Assembly: GCF_014490785.1 (NCBI RefSeq)
Contig: NZ_CP051489.1
Location: forward strand, 93,341 to 157,340
Direction of reading: 5' to 3'
Source of the DNA: Kosakonia sp. SMBL-WEM22
GTDB taxonomy: Bacteria > Pseudomonadota > Gammaproteobacteria > Enterobacterales > Enterobacteriaceae
Length of the DNA stretch: 64,000 bases
Part shown: piece after piece, positions 34,198 through 42,752 of the stretch
Layout: each line of letters opens with the position of its first letter
Position numbering within the stretch: the first letter of the stretch is position 1
Notes under the pieces: model-generated
What the model was told of the DNA's origin: nothing
The model's input: only the letters and a program-made list of their open reading frames with translations
The model's database searches: none
Made by a program: the position numbers and the translations under genes

Positions 34198-34392
34198 TTA
34201 TGCCAGACCCAGCGCCGGATACACGCTGCTGCCGTTATCTGCATCCGCAGACGCCCCAAGACCGGAATACACCGTGGTCATGAACTCCTGCCAGCGCCCG
34301 AACGGCATGGCGGGGATGTGCGCGGGTTTTCCTGCGCGCAGGGCATTTACAAATGCCGTCGCCTGTGCGACAGTTTGCGGGTCAAATATCAC
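34198..34392 (-). CDS. Small leading-region hypothetical (probable GTG start)
   Basis: A 64-residue protein (VIFDPQTVAQATAFVNALRAGKPAHIPAMPFGRWQEFM...). GGAGG lies about 8 bases before a GTG at 34392. An ATG three codons upstream is too close to that site, so GTG is preferred. Soluble; family not recognised. Confidence 0.55.
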   Translation of the reverse strand: MIFDPQTVAQATAFVNALRAGKPAHIPAMPFGRWQEFMTTVYSGLGASADADNGSSVYPALGLA

Positions 34393-34453
34393 GGATCTCA
34401 TCCTCCAGTTTGTTTTGACGTGGTCGACACCTTGTCCGTGCCGACCTTTGATT

Positions 34454-34478
34454 AAGCAGGGCTTAGCCCTGCTTTTTT
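34454..34478 (+). terminator. Intrinsic terminator reading rightward
   Basis: Perfect stem AGCAGGGC-TTA-GCCCTGCT with a T6 run on the + strand side. All genes around it read leftward, so it would stop antisense rightward transcripts. The hairpin might also shape the leftward message downstream of psiA. Confidence 0.6.
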
Positions 34479-34556
34479 AATGCCCGGAATTCGCTGAATC
34501 CCCGGCAAAAAAAGTGCTGACGAAACTGTCTTCACCCGCCTCATTTTCTGCCGCCC

Positions 34557-35276
34557 TTATCCTGCGTGGCCCAGCTTGTCCGGCACCTGCCAGCGATCGG
34601 CAGCTTTTTCACTGACGCTCATACCGCTCACCACATCCCTCAGCACGTTCAGTACTGACCAGAGCGGTTCTTGCCGGTGCCATTCCAGCTCTGGCAGAGA
34701 CGAAAAACGTTTCCGCCACTGCCAGAACTGTTCCGCCAGCTCGTACTCGCGCAGTTCATCAGCCCAGCGCGTGTACCACGCCCCCACGTTCTCCGGAGAC
34801 CGGAAGTTCAGGTCTGCCCGGGCCTGCGCGACCAGACTCTGGTGCAGAATTTCCTCCCGGCACAGGCTTTTATTTTCACGCCGGATCGTTTTATGCAGAT
34901 GCAGTTTCCCGCGCTGATCCTTCCGGGATGCATTCCGGAACACCACATCCGGGAACAGGCATTCCTGAACCGATGCCGGCAGCGGCGGGTAGCAGTGCTC
35001 ACCCCGGCTGACCAGCAGGACTTCGAGCGCCTCCTCAAGCCTGCGCAGCGACCAGATTTTAAAATGCGGGTCCCAGCCCAGCCCCGGAATGGCCTGAGCG
35101 GTACGGCTGCTGAGACGACTTTCGCCGGTCAGCAGGCGCATGAAAGCGCGTGCATGCGGGTTGTCTTCCGGCAGACGCCTGCGGCTCTCGCGGCGCAGCT
35201 CGACCTCTGCCACCGCCTGCAGCGCAGCCTGGCGTGCCGGGTTCAGGGTAACGAGCGCGAGACTGGCGGGGATCAT
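34557..35276 (-). CDS. psiA: PsiA, SOS-inhibition locus protein
   Basis: Leading-region protein co-encoded with PsiB; its own role is unclear. Length 239 equals F PsiA, and the pattern fits: MIPASLALVTLNPARQAALQAVAEVE at the start, RAFMRLLTGESRLS, and FPDVVFRNASRKDQRGKLHLHKT. Its start overlaps the psiB stop by four bases. Confidence 0.85.
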   Translation of the reverse strand: MIPASLALVTLNPARQAALQAVAEVELRRESRRRLPEDNPHARAFMRLLTGESRLSSRTAQAIPGLGWDPHFKIWSLRRLEEALEVLLVSRGEHCYPPLPASVQECLFPDVVFRNASRKDQRGKLHLHKTIRRENKSLCREEILHQSLVAQARADLNFRSPENVGAWYTRWADELREYELAEQFWQWRKRFSSLPELEWHRQEPLWSVLNVLRDVVSGMSVSEKAADRWQVPDKLGHAG

Positions 35277-35707
35277 GACATCACCTCCGCATTCATCAGT
35301 TCAGCGATGGTGGCCGCAGAGCAGTTAAAACGGTGCAGTCCGGCAACCTGCGCCAGCAGGGCGCTGACGGCCACCGGGTCATGCCTGTCGCGCTGCGACA
35401 GGATCCTGACCAGCCCCCCGTCAGCCGCCAGCAGGAACAGTGTCCAGGCCGGGAGCATTTCACCGGGGCTACAGAGGCAGAGAAAGTAACGGTCGGACCG
35501 GTCCGGGGCAAAGCGCAACTGGACAGGAAACTGGCCGCCGAACTCACAGCGGTACTCGGCATTCACGCGCCAGCCTGGCGGAACCGGAATGGTGTTCATC
35601 ACGGCGTCGCTCAGCTGGCGACGTTCTTCATCACCACTCTCACGGACGGCTTCCAGCTCCGCGGGGATCATGCTGTTGAGGACTGCGGGGGTATATTTCA
35701 TGCTCAT
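35273..35707 (-). CDS. psiB: PsiB, inhibitor of RecA-driven SOS induction
   Basis: Binds RecA and prevents SOS induction by incoming single-stranded DNA. 144 residues as in F PsiB, with the family pattern DEERRQLSDAVMNTI, WRVNAEYRCEFGGQFPVQLRF and LCLCSPGEM. It lies directly downstream of the ParB-like gene, as in F. This would be expressed early in the recipient from repeat B. Confidence 0.92.
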   Translation of the reverse strand: MSMKYTPAVLNSMIPAELEAVRESGDEERRQLSDAVMNTIPVPPGWRVNAEYRCEFGGQFPVQLRFAPDRSDRYFLCLCSPGEMLPAWTLFLLAADGGLVRILSQRDRHDPVAVSALLAQVAGLHRFNCSAATIAELMNAEVMS

Positions 35708-35749
35708 GGTGGTTTTCCCGGTTGCCCCGGCGGGGCAACCGGCTCCTGG

Positions 35750-37756
35750 TTATGCGGCGTTGTGGTCAGCGTTGTGGTCAGCGGTGTCGTTCAGCGTCGC
35801 CGGAACATCCGGCTGCGGGCGGGTCATCCAGTCCGGCACCCAGCGGGTTTCCGCGAGGGTGGCGGCAGCCAGCTTCGCGGCCTCGCCTTTTTTCAGCTTC
35901 ATCGCCTCGCGGGCGCGGTCCTGGTGCCCGGCCTCTGCCAGCGCGTCGCCGATCTGATCCTTGCTGATGCTGCCAAAGTAGTCCGCATCCGGCTGCCACC
36001 AGTCGCGCAGGTCGAAGTCCAGCGCGGATTCAAGGGTCTCCAGACTGCTGTCGCCGGTGCGTCCGTACTGCCGTTCCTGCACCCCGTTGATACCGGATGC
36101 CACGCAGTAGCTCAGGAGGGTAAGAAGCTGCTCTGTGGAGAGACCCAGCATGGTGCGAAAATCAGTTTCCCACAGCGGCGGCAGGGTCAGCAGCAGCGCC
36201 CCCTTCATGTCCTGCATCATTTGCCAGCCAGCGCCCTGCTTACCAGACGGCGCATCTGACGTGAGGGACCAGGTGCAGTCGCGGATGCTGACACCGAGGG
36301 GAGCCTGTACCCTGCCCCCGATCCTGCCGAAGACGTTACGGCAGAGCGTCCAGGTCAGCAGGGCCAGCGCCACATGCGGTCTGCCGGACAGCGCAGCCTG
36401 CACCGCCAGGGTACGTTCGGACGACATGGCCCGGACCAGTTTCTCGGAGAAGGCATCTGCCGGGATGCCGGGGGTTCTGATGGTGATCACGCGGTCTGTC
36501 GCGGGGTCTGTTGCAGGGAGTTCGCTTTCTTCAGCCCCGTTGTCCTGGGCTGGCTCGACGCGTTTCACCCCACGCTGAATGCAGAAGCCGCCGGCTTCAT
36601 AGGAGACCACCACGCCGTGTGCCGCCTTATACGCCGGGGTGAACAGGCGCGCGCGCGCTGCACCCTCAATGTCCTCGATACGCTGCTGAAGCGCGTTTTC
36701 GTCCTCTTCGGTTTCGCTCTCCAGTAACTTCTGCTCAAGACCGACCACCGTGGCCCTTTCCTCGTCAGTCAGTTCAGGCTCAGGCAGACACACGCGCAGG
36801 GTCTGTGCATCACGGAGCGTGATTTCATCCATCCGGCTTTCACTCCATGCCCAGCCCTCTTCGCGCTGAAGTCGCGCCGCCTCGCCAGCCAGTTTGTCGA
36901 GCAGTAGCCGCTGTGTCAGGAGACGATCAGCAAAGCCCTGACCTTCGTCACTGAACAGGTCACGATCAACCACGCCCCCGGCCGCCACGTAGGCATCCTC
37001 CCCGACGAACCGGAACGCGGCAGAAGCCGTGTCCATTTTGATGCTGTTCACCTTCCCCTTCAGCCACCCTGCCGACGGCATACCGCTACCAAAAGCCTCT
37101 TTCGCGCTGTTCCAGATGTCCACCTGGCGGGCATGATCGTGTTCAAGTGTCATCACCTGACACAACTCCAGGGTAATGCGGTCGTGCATCAGTTCCTCAA
37201 TCAGCGCCGGGGCGAGATTCGCCAGGCTGAGGATGCGCTGGACGTGACGGGCAGTGAAGCCAAAGAGATCGCCAATCTGCGCCGGGGTGAAGCCCTGCTC
37301 TGCCATCCTGCGGAACCCGGTCACCTGCTCTGCCGGGTGCATTTTGCGGCTTTTTTCGTTTTCAGCCATCGAGGCCGCGACCGCCAGATGCGCCGGGATA
37401 CGCTTGACCGGGACGAACGGCTCATCAGCCCCGGTGAAGCCTTCCGCGACGAGTACGCCCGTCGCGCGGGTGCGCCCGCTGCCGCACACCACACCGAGTA
37501 AGCCGTCCGGATGATCGACAACCACCAGGTTATGCAGGAACCCCAGCGCCTTAATGCTGGCGGCATACCCGGCGATTTCCTCGTCAGTATGGGGCACGAT
37601 GCGGACGTTATAGTCAGAACGGGTCAGGCGGGAATACGGCACGTATTCCACGGGTGCCTGTTGCAGGGCAGCCTCAACGGCTGCCGGCGCGGCGGCGGCT
37701 TTTTTCGTGCGGGCTTTGCGTGTGGCGGGTTTCGCCGTAGTATGGGTGGTGACCAT
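35750..37756 (-). CDS. Large ParB/RepB/Spo0J-like leading-region protein (YubM type)
   Basis: A 668-residue protein with a Lys/Ala-rich N-terminus. A ParB N-terminal domain follows (residues about 37-160: YSRLTRSDYNVRIVPHTDEEIAGYAASIKALG, CGSGRTRATG, ASMAENEKSRKMHPAEQV), then an HTH (FTPAQIGDLFGFTARHVQRILSLANLAP). The long C-terminal region is of unknown fold. F-like plasmids carry it before psiB. It is thought to have nuclease or DNA-binding activity and is not a partition protein. AAGAGGAAACA precedes the ATG. Confidence 0.88.
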   Translation of the reverse strand: MVTTHTTAKPATRKARTKKAAAAPAAVEAALQQAPVEYVPYSRLTRSDYNVRIVPHTDEEIAGYAASIKALGFLHNLVVVDHPDGLLGVVCGSGRTRATGVLVAEGFTGADEPFVPVKRIPAHLAVAASMAENEKSRKMHPAEQVTGFRRMAEQGFTPAQIGDLFGFTARHVQRILSLANLAPALIEELMHDRITLELCQVMTLEHDHARQVDIWNSAKEAFGSGMPSAGWLKGKVNSIKMDTASAAFRFVGEDAYVAAGGVVDRDLFSDEGQGFADRLLTQRLLLDKLAGEAARLQREEGWAWSESRMDEITLRDAQTLRVCLPEPELTDEERATVVGLEQKLLESETEEDENALQQRIEDIEGAARARLFTPAYKAAHGVVVSYEAGGFCIQRGVKRVEPAQDNGAEESELPATDPATDRVITIRTPGIPADAFSEKLVRAMSSERTLAVQAALSGRPHVALALLTWTLCRNVFGRIGGRVQAPLGVSIRDCTWSLTSDAPSGKQGAGWQMMQDMKGALLLTLPPLWETDFRTMLGLSTEQLLTLLSYCVASGINGVQERQYGRTGDSSLETLESALDFDLRDWWQPDADYFGSISKDQIGDALAEAGHQDRAREAMKLKKGEAAKLAAATLAETRWVPDWMTRPQPDVPATLNDTADHNADHNAA

Positions 37757-37824
37757 TATTGTTTCCTCTTAGTTACGGTGGTGGTTATGCCGTGGCCGGA
37801 GTGCCATCCGGTCACGGCGCTTAA

Positions 37825-38112
37825 TCAGTCGTGGTTTCGCTGCACATCGCGCAGCCGGTTTTCAAGCGTGGCCAGAAACTCCGGCTCAAAAGACCATGCA
37901 TGCCAGACAAGGCGGCCAAACTGGCGTATCTCAACCTGTACATCCCCGCGTGATGATGCCCGTGCGGTAAAGACGGTCACGCCGTCCTGTAACCGGCGAT
38001 ACCGGGCGATCAGCGCCTTCGCCTGTAAAGCGATGTCTTCCTGCGTGTTTTGATCACATCTTCCGGCGGTTTCTCCTCCGGCGGTCTTGCCGTTGACGTT
38101 TCGTGTGCGCAT
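37825..38112 (-). CDS. DUF905 family leading-region protein
   Basis: A 95-residue protein. The C-terminal part (DGVTVFTARASSRGDVQVEIRQFGRLVWHAWSFEPE) follows the DUF905 pattern (as in YkfF-type proteins: GRxVWxAWxFEP). The first 18 residues are those supplied by repeat B and are shared with the gene at 32823-33104. Role unknown. It is first in the psiB-psiA block. F places ssb and yubL here; ssb is not found. Confidence 0.75.
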   Translation of the reverse strand: MRTRNVNGKTAGGETAGRCDQNTQEDIALQAKALIARYRRLQDGVTVFTARASSRGDVQVEIRQFGRLVWHAWSFEPEFLATLENRLRDVQRNHD

Positions 38113-38585
38113 TCTGGTTTTCTCCTGTGGTGATGGTTAATCCATCTCCCTGGCTGGTACTCTCGCGGCAAAGGGCAAGGGAGCGACGGCGCGGGAGGAA
38201 GGAGGGGGGCGGAGACAACAGTTTTTGCGGCCCTTCGCAAAAAGTTTTGGCGGAGTGCATTTTACCCCCCGTATGACGACCCGGCGGTGCTACAGCCAGC
38301 CCTCCGCGTGGGTGCCGGCAAGGGGGTGGCATCACCACGCAGAGAGAATGCGCGCACCCGACACGGCGGAACGGCGTGGCGACCTCAAAGCCCCGGCAAC
38401 GCCGGGGCGGTGGACGCGGCGCGACCGGAACGGTCGCAGCTAGCGGTGCCGTTGACCTTTTCCATCGGGGCCTAGCGAAGCCCGAAACCCGCAGGGGTTC
38501 GGCCGGAGACTGGAGCCCGCCTGCGGGCGACGGGCGGAGTAGGGCCGACGACCCGGCCGGTACGGACGGGGAGCCGAAGGTGGCC
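38048..38585 (-). repeat. Hairpin-rich leading-region repeat B (Frpo-like single-stranded promoter)
   Basis: Second copy of the element at 33040-33591, in direct orientation and nearly identical in its outer blocks. Its middle segment differs and has its own stem (TTTTTGCG...CGCAAAAA, about 38222-38244). Stems GCCCCGGC/GCCGGGGC, GCGACCG/CGGTCGC and CCCGAAACCC/GGGGTTCGG are obvious. It precedes the DUF905-ParB-like-psiB-psiA block, as Frpo does in F. Function inferred. Confidence 0.65.
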
Positions 38586-38661
38586 TGTTCCGTATCCTCT
38601 TTTGTTTTTCCGGTGTCCGGTTTTTACCGGCGCAGCTGCTGCACAACTTCACTTTCATGTT

Positions 38662-38715
38662 CACCCGCACCCGCACCCGCACCCGCACCCGCACCCGCAC
38701 CCGCACCCGCACCCG
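38662..38715 (+). repeat. Hexanucleotide tandem repeat (CACCCG)9
   Basis: Nine perfect copies of CACCCG just beyond the outer end of repeat B. No gene is supported across it. The strand asymmetry (C-rich on +, G-rich on -) means the minus strand could form G-rich structure. Copy number is likely variable. Confidence 0.9.
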
Positions 38716-38870
38716 CAGGATGAAAATCTTTTTGTTGAAGATGGTCAGACTTTTTTTGCCGGAGGAGATGCAAGCAGTTGTGTTTGAAGTCAATACAACT
38801 TATGCGAACAACATTTGATTTGAGATGAGATTTAACGAAGTGCAGTGAGGCAGAAGATTATTCAAAGAAA

Positions 38871-38894
38871 GTCCGCTATGAGCGAAGAGCGGAC
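38871..38894. repeat. Dispersed palindrome, copy 1
   Basis: Perfect arms GTCCGCT and AGCGGAC around a 10-base centre (ATGAGCGAAG). Founder-like member of the family described in the findings; identical to copy 3. Confidence 0.85.
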
Positions 38895-38929
38895 GCTCAG
38901 GCTTCGGGAATACCGCCTGCTTTTTGTGT

Positions 38930-38945
38930 GATACAATGTTGTATC
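38930..38945. promoter_or_regulatory. Palindromic operator candidate upstream of the MFS gene
   Basis: GATACAA-TG-TTGTATC, a perfect 16-bp palindrome about 115 bases before the MFS start codon. Its size and symmetry fit a TetR-type operator; no TetR gene is seen nearby. Confidence 0.45.
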
Positions 38946-39061
38946 TGCTTCCACGAAAGTAAATTTTCCAATGTAAAGATTCTGTCTTTTAACAGTTTTT
39001 GCTTTCCGCATTGCCTGTGGGCTGTGTGGGCTTCTGTTATTTAAGGTGAGAATCTTTCCTC

Positions 39062-40285
39062 ATGAACACTTTGCTGCTTGCGCTTTTTCGCGCACTGCGT
39101 AGTCATGACTGGCTGCGCTTCCTTGGTTTTGCCTATATCCTGTCGTCCCTTGGTAATGGGCTTACTCAGGTCATTGTTTTTGGACAGCTTTTACACTGGC
39201 AGGCTTCTCCTGCGACTCTGACGATGGTTTATATGCTGTCAATGCTGCCCAGTTTTATAGGGAGCATCCTGGGCGAAGCTCTGTGTAAAAAGGTTTCACC
39301 ACTCCGAATCCTGATATTTACAGAGCTGCTCGGCCTGCTTGCACTTGTTTTTCCGTTATATGGTTTGCTACATCATAACGTTCCGGCTCTGCTTGCGGTG
39401 CAGTGTTCGGAAGCGCTATTCAGCGGCATGAGTTACCCGGCACTAACGCTGCTGTTTAAACGCGGATTACCGCATGACGAACTACCTGCAGCAACCGCCA
39501 TGGAAACGATAATTTTTGCCTCACAGGTTTTGCTGGGTACCGGATTGGGCATTTTACTGTTCGACCTGATTTCTCCTTTGAATCTCCTTGCCATTGATGC
39601 CGTGAGTTTTGTCGCTTCGGCTGCTTTGCTTCTGACGTCAGCCTCTGTTTTTCAGGCGATGGAGCTGCAACATGAAAAAGCGGTGCCTGACACGCATAAG
39701 TTATTCTGGCGATGTTTATCTCCCCTGCAAAAACGAAGCGTTATGCTTTTACCTGCCCTGGCAGCTGTGGGTTCTCCCGCAATGGCGCTTTTACCTGCTC
39801 TTGCACAGGAAATAAGGCCTGAAGAGTCAGCCGGGCTGGCACTGCCGCTGCTTTTTGCGCGCAGCCTCGGACAACTCTGCGGCCCGCTAATACTTGATGC
39901 TGGTAAATTGCAGCGCTATTCCGCTAATAACAGGCTGTTGTTGCTATGCCTGGGCGGGTACATCGGTAGTTATTTTTTATTACCATTGTCTGCCGGCTTT
40001 CCGTACGCCGGGCTTATTATGATTTTCAGTGCACACATGGGTTCAAATATTGTTTTTGCTTTGGGTACGTTCGGCGTACTTAAGAACTTCGCAGAAACCC
40101 AGGTCGCCAAAGCCAGTGCACTTACATGGCGCGGACAGGTTCTGACCGCGGCTATTTCTACCAGTATAACCAGTGTGATAGCGCAGAATTTTGGTGCTTT
40201 TACTGCTCTGTACAGCATTTCTCTGTTCAGTCTGGGAGGCGTCGGAGTTTTGCTCTGGTTAAACAGGACGCCCAGAACAAACTAA
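39062..40285 (+). CDS. MFS family exporter
   Basis: A 407-residue protein with about 12 hydrophobic segments and the layout of MFS efflux proteins (FLGFAYILSSLGNGLTQVI, LSMLPSFIGSILGEAL as a motif-A-like turn, LLIFDL...). The substrate cannot be read. It is followed on the same strand by a GNAT acetyltransferase, 197 bases downstream, with palindrome copy 2 between them. An exporter plus acetyltransferase pair could modify and expel a small compound; this is inferred. Confidence 0.8.
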   Translation: MNTLLLALFRALRSHDWLRFLGFAYILSSLGNGLTQVIVFGQLLHWQASPATLTMVYMLSMLPSFIGSILGEALCKKVSPLRILIFTELLGLLALVFPLYGLLHHNVPALLAVQCSEALFSGMSYPALTLLFKRGLPHDELPAATAMETIIFASQVLLGTGLGILLFDLISPLNLLAIDAVSFVASAALLLTSASVFQAMELQHEKAVPDTHKLFWRCLSPLQKRSVMLLPALAAVGSPAMALLPALAQEIRPEESAGLALPLLFARSLGQLCGPLILDAGKLQRYSANNRLLLLCLGGYIGSYFLLPLSAGFPYAGLIMIFSAHMGSNIVFALGTFGVLKNFAETQVAKASALTWRGQVLTAAISTSITSVIAQNFGAFTALYSISLFSLGGVGVLLWLNRTPRTN

Positions 40286-40348
40286 CACGGGGTTGTGCGT
40301 AGCATCATCAACAAAAGTGGGGAGCAGGTTTCTCCCCACTAGTATAAT

Positions 40349-40372
40349 GTCCGCTTCTGGCACGAAGCGGAC
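40349..40372. repeat. Dispersed palindrome, copy 2
   Basis: GTCCGCT / AGCGGAC arms, centre TCTGGCACGA. Lies between the MFS and GNAT genes. Confidence 0.85.
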
Positions 40373-40481
40373 AAGACTTTAGCGTTGCACGCGCCATAAA
40401 CCAGAAGTGGATTCTGTAGTTCCGAAAGCGGCTTGCTGTTTGAGCGAAAGGTAGTGCAATCTGTGTAGCCTGACCTGATCC

Positions 40482-41396
40482 ATGGAATTATGCCAGACAG
40501 ATATGATGCTAAAATTCATGCTTTCTCAGTATGCTCAACTGCCCGTCCCACAAGTTATCCTCCATAGCTGGCTTGAAAAATGGATTTCTGAGCAGGAAAA
40601 ATACTGTGTGGATAGTACCTTTTCAGCAAGGTTCCCGTGGAAAGAAACTGGCTTGCCACAGGAGTATTTTTTACAGCGAAAGCTTAATATTGATGGACAG
40701 CATTTTCTTACTGGTCCGCGTTACCGTGGGGGCGATATCAATAGACCTTTCATTGACATTGTCGCTTCAGACTCGAGGATAGATTGTTCTGTACTCAAAT
40801 CTGTCAGCCAGGAGTGGGCGCAGCTAAATCCGCTGTACATTCGAATTCTCACGGCCGGCCATCAAAAAAATCAGGGTATAACAGATCAATTCATCTATGC
40901 ATCCTGCCTGTCAGGTGCCTCAGAATATCAGGATGACACAGTAAGCCTGAGGCCTGCTAAATACGCCGATTTTGAATGGTGTCGAAAGGCGCTCATGGAT
41001 GCCTATCAGCATTCGTTGTTAGCTATCCCAGCCTTAAGAGGCAATCTGTGCTCTGTCGATGACCAAGAACTCAGTGATCATATTTCACAAGGCGATGCGC
41101 ATATTGTTTATGAAGAAGGAATACGCGTTGGACTGATAATTTGCGAAAAAGGAACCGTCGCTTTTTTAAGTGGCTACCGGATTTCTGAAGAGGTAATCCT
41201 TCCTGCCTTTCGCGGGCGCTCTCTGGCCTCCCGGGCTCAGCGCCTGCTTTGTAACCATCTTCAACGCTCCAGCCGGGAACCCTGCCTAATGACAGGGACA
41301 ATCATTCCGGAAAATTTGCCGTCGATAAAGACAGCTGAAAAAGCGGGGCGGACATGCATTCTCAGATTTGAGTTTTTACCTGCGATGTTTAGTTAA
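40482..41396 (+). CDS. GNAT N-acetyltransferase with an N-terminal extension
   Basis: A 304-residue protein. The C-terminal half (from about 155) looks like a GNAT domain: SLRPAKYADFEWCRKALMDAY, VGLIICEKGTVAFLSGY, VILPAFRGRSLASRAQR (acetyl-CoA loop region), and TGTIIPENLPSIKTAEKAG. The N-terminal 150 residues are of unknown fold. The start could be the Met at 40482 or one of two Met codons at 40503-40506. Substrate unknown. Confidence 0.75.
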   Translation: MELCQTDMMLKFMLSQYAQLPVPQVILHSWLEKWISEQEKYCVDSTFSARFPWKETGLPQEYFLQRKLNIDGQHFLTGPRYRGGDINRPFIDIVASDSRIDCSVLKSVSQEWAQLNPLYIRILTAGHQKNQGITDQFIYASCLSGASEYQDDTVSLRPAKYADFEWCRKALMDAYQHSLLAIPALRGNLCSVDDQELSDHISQGDAHIVYEEGIRVGLIICEKGTVAFLSGYRISEEVILPAFRGRSLASRAQRLLCNHLQRSSREPCLMTGTIIPENLPSIKTAEKAGRTCILRFEFLPAMFS

Positions 41397-41500
41397 TCTG
41401 CTGAACCTGAACGTTAAATCTGTTGCCGTGTGTTGATATGAAATATGTTTATATAACTCTTTTCTTGTTGTATAAGGCAGACAAGATAAGTAGCGTTAAG

Positions 41501-41524
41501 GTCCGCTATGAGCGAAGAGCGGAC
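41501..41524. repeat. Dispersed palindrome, copy 3
   Basis: Identical in sequence to copy 1, about 2.6 kb away. Lies between the GNAT and DUF6404 genes. Confidence 0.85.
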
Positions 41525-41640
41525 AGCGATATTACCCGCAGTAAATCTAAAGAGTGGACTCTTGATGATTCAAAAGATTAGCTGAAGCAATCATAATTGA
41601 GGTTCAGCTAAAAAAATGTGTGTCATTCAGGGAGAAAAAG

Positions 41641-41988
41641 ATGAGTTTTGAGCGAAAAAAGGAACGTGCGCTTGCCATTATGGAAAGTAAAAAAATGTGG
41701 CGCAGCAACTATGCTCCGCCTTTGTTGCGTGGATTATGGCGGTTAGGCGTAAAAATTCCGCCATTACCTTTCGTTTCTTTCTGGCGAATCACGTTAATGA
41801 TGGGACTGATGTATGGTCTTGTATGGGGCCTGATGATGTGGTTTTTCAGTTGGAAAGATATGGGAATGCAGCCTTTGTGGGCAATATTACGGAGCCTCCT
41901 GGGTGGCATTCTGTTTGGCGTGATGATGGCCGCGTTTCACGGATGGCGTAAAAAGGTTAATAAACTGCCTGACTGGCAGGATTTGTAA
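41641..41988 (+). CDS. DUF6404 family small membrane protein, copy 1
   Basis: A 115-residue protein starting MSFERKKERALAIMESKKMWRSNYAPPLLRGLW, with two or three membrane segments (FWRITLMMGLMYGLVWGLMMWFF; AILRSLLGGILFGVMMAAFH) and a basic tail. The ATG at 41641 is chosen after GGGAGAAAAAG. A close copy lies in inverted orientation at 48686-49033. Function unknown. Confidence 0.8.
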   Translation: MSFERKKERALAIMESKKMWRSNYAPPLLRGLWRLGVKIPPLPFVSFWRITLMMGLMYGLVWGLMMWFFSWKDMGMQPLWAILRSLLGGILFGVMMAAFHGWRKKVNKLPDWQDL

Positions 41989-42019
41989 GTAATTTGCAAA
42001 GGGCTTAGCATCGCTCAAT

Positions 42020-42043
42020 GTCCGCTTGGAGCGAAGAGCGGAA
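42020..42043. repeat. Dispersed palindrome, copy 4
   Basis: Arms TCCGCT / AGCGGA with centre TGGAGCGAAG; outer base pair lost. Just downstream of DUF6404 copy 1. Confidence 0.75.
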
Positions 42044-42217
42044 GTTCGCAGCTCCAGCTACAACATAACTAACATCGAGGTGTTTTAATCAACCGGGAGT
42101 AGGTCACACAGGAAACGGCAAGTTCAGCAAACGAGGAGAAAGAACCTGCCTGATCTTGACGTGTCGTCAATAATGTAAATGATCGATATTTGAAGAAAAT
42201 GCATGTTACCGCATTTC

Positions 42218-42532
42218 TCAGGTGAATTGTTTTTCGTACTTATCTAAATGCTGTTTAAAAAATTTTTCATAATCTTCTACTGCACTAACCGATATGGTGA
42301 CTGTTATAGCAGGTTCATCTAGCTCTTGTGACAAATCTTCGATAGCGATAAAACCACAGATTTTTTCTTCATCAGTTTCGCTAATGAATAGTTTACATCC
42401 TGTTGTATCGGCATTTGGAAAGTAAAACTGTGTTGGTATTAAATCCCCATGAACTATTCCCATTGGAGGATCACCAAATTCTAATTGAGAAACACCAATA
42501 GTTTTGCCTTCTTTTCTAATCTCAAATATCAT
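42218..42532 (-). CDS. Hypothetical acidic protein
   Basis: A 104-residue soluble protein (MIFEIRKEGKTIGVSQLEFGDPPMGIVHGDLIP... ending EDYEKFFKQHLDKYEKQFT). The ATG at 42532 is chosen because AAGGGG lies 8 bases before it. Its size, acidity and lone setting resemble immunity-type or effector-linked orphans, but no family is recognised. Confidence 0.6.
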   Translation of the reverse strand: MIFEIRKEGKTIGVSQLEFGDPPMGIVHGDLIPTQFYFPNADTTGCKLFISETDEEKICGFIAIEDLSQELDEPAITVTISVSAVEDYEKFFKQHLDKYEKQFT

Positions 42533-42628
42533 ATCATTCCCCTTGAGCCATTGATGTTTTTGGCGATAACCTCGTTGATAACTAATGTAGCAATGCCTCG
42601 AAAAATGAGAAATTACTTTATCAGTTAT

Positions 42629-42652
42629 GTCCGCTTCTGGCACTAAGCGGGC
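42629..42652. repeat. Dispersed palindrome, copy 5
   Basis: GTCCGCT / AGCGGGC, one mismatch in the arms, centre TCTGGCACTA. Lies between the hypothetical gene and GrpB. Confidence 0.8.
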
Positions 42653-42752
42653 GTTTCATAACGCATAGAGGCAGATCTGTCAGGCAGCTTACTTCTCGGG
42701 ATTGAGCATTTGCATTGTGTTAAACAATACATCGCAGTGACAAATTCAATAT

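Noticed and set aside
38440..38793. Open frame with a long Val-Arg repeat (other strand Pro-Ala repeat)
   Set aside because: It is produced only by translating the CACCCG tandem repeat; no ribosome site and no relatives suggested.
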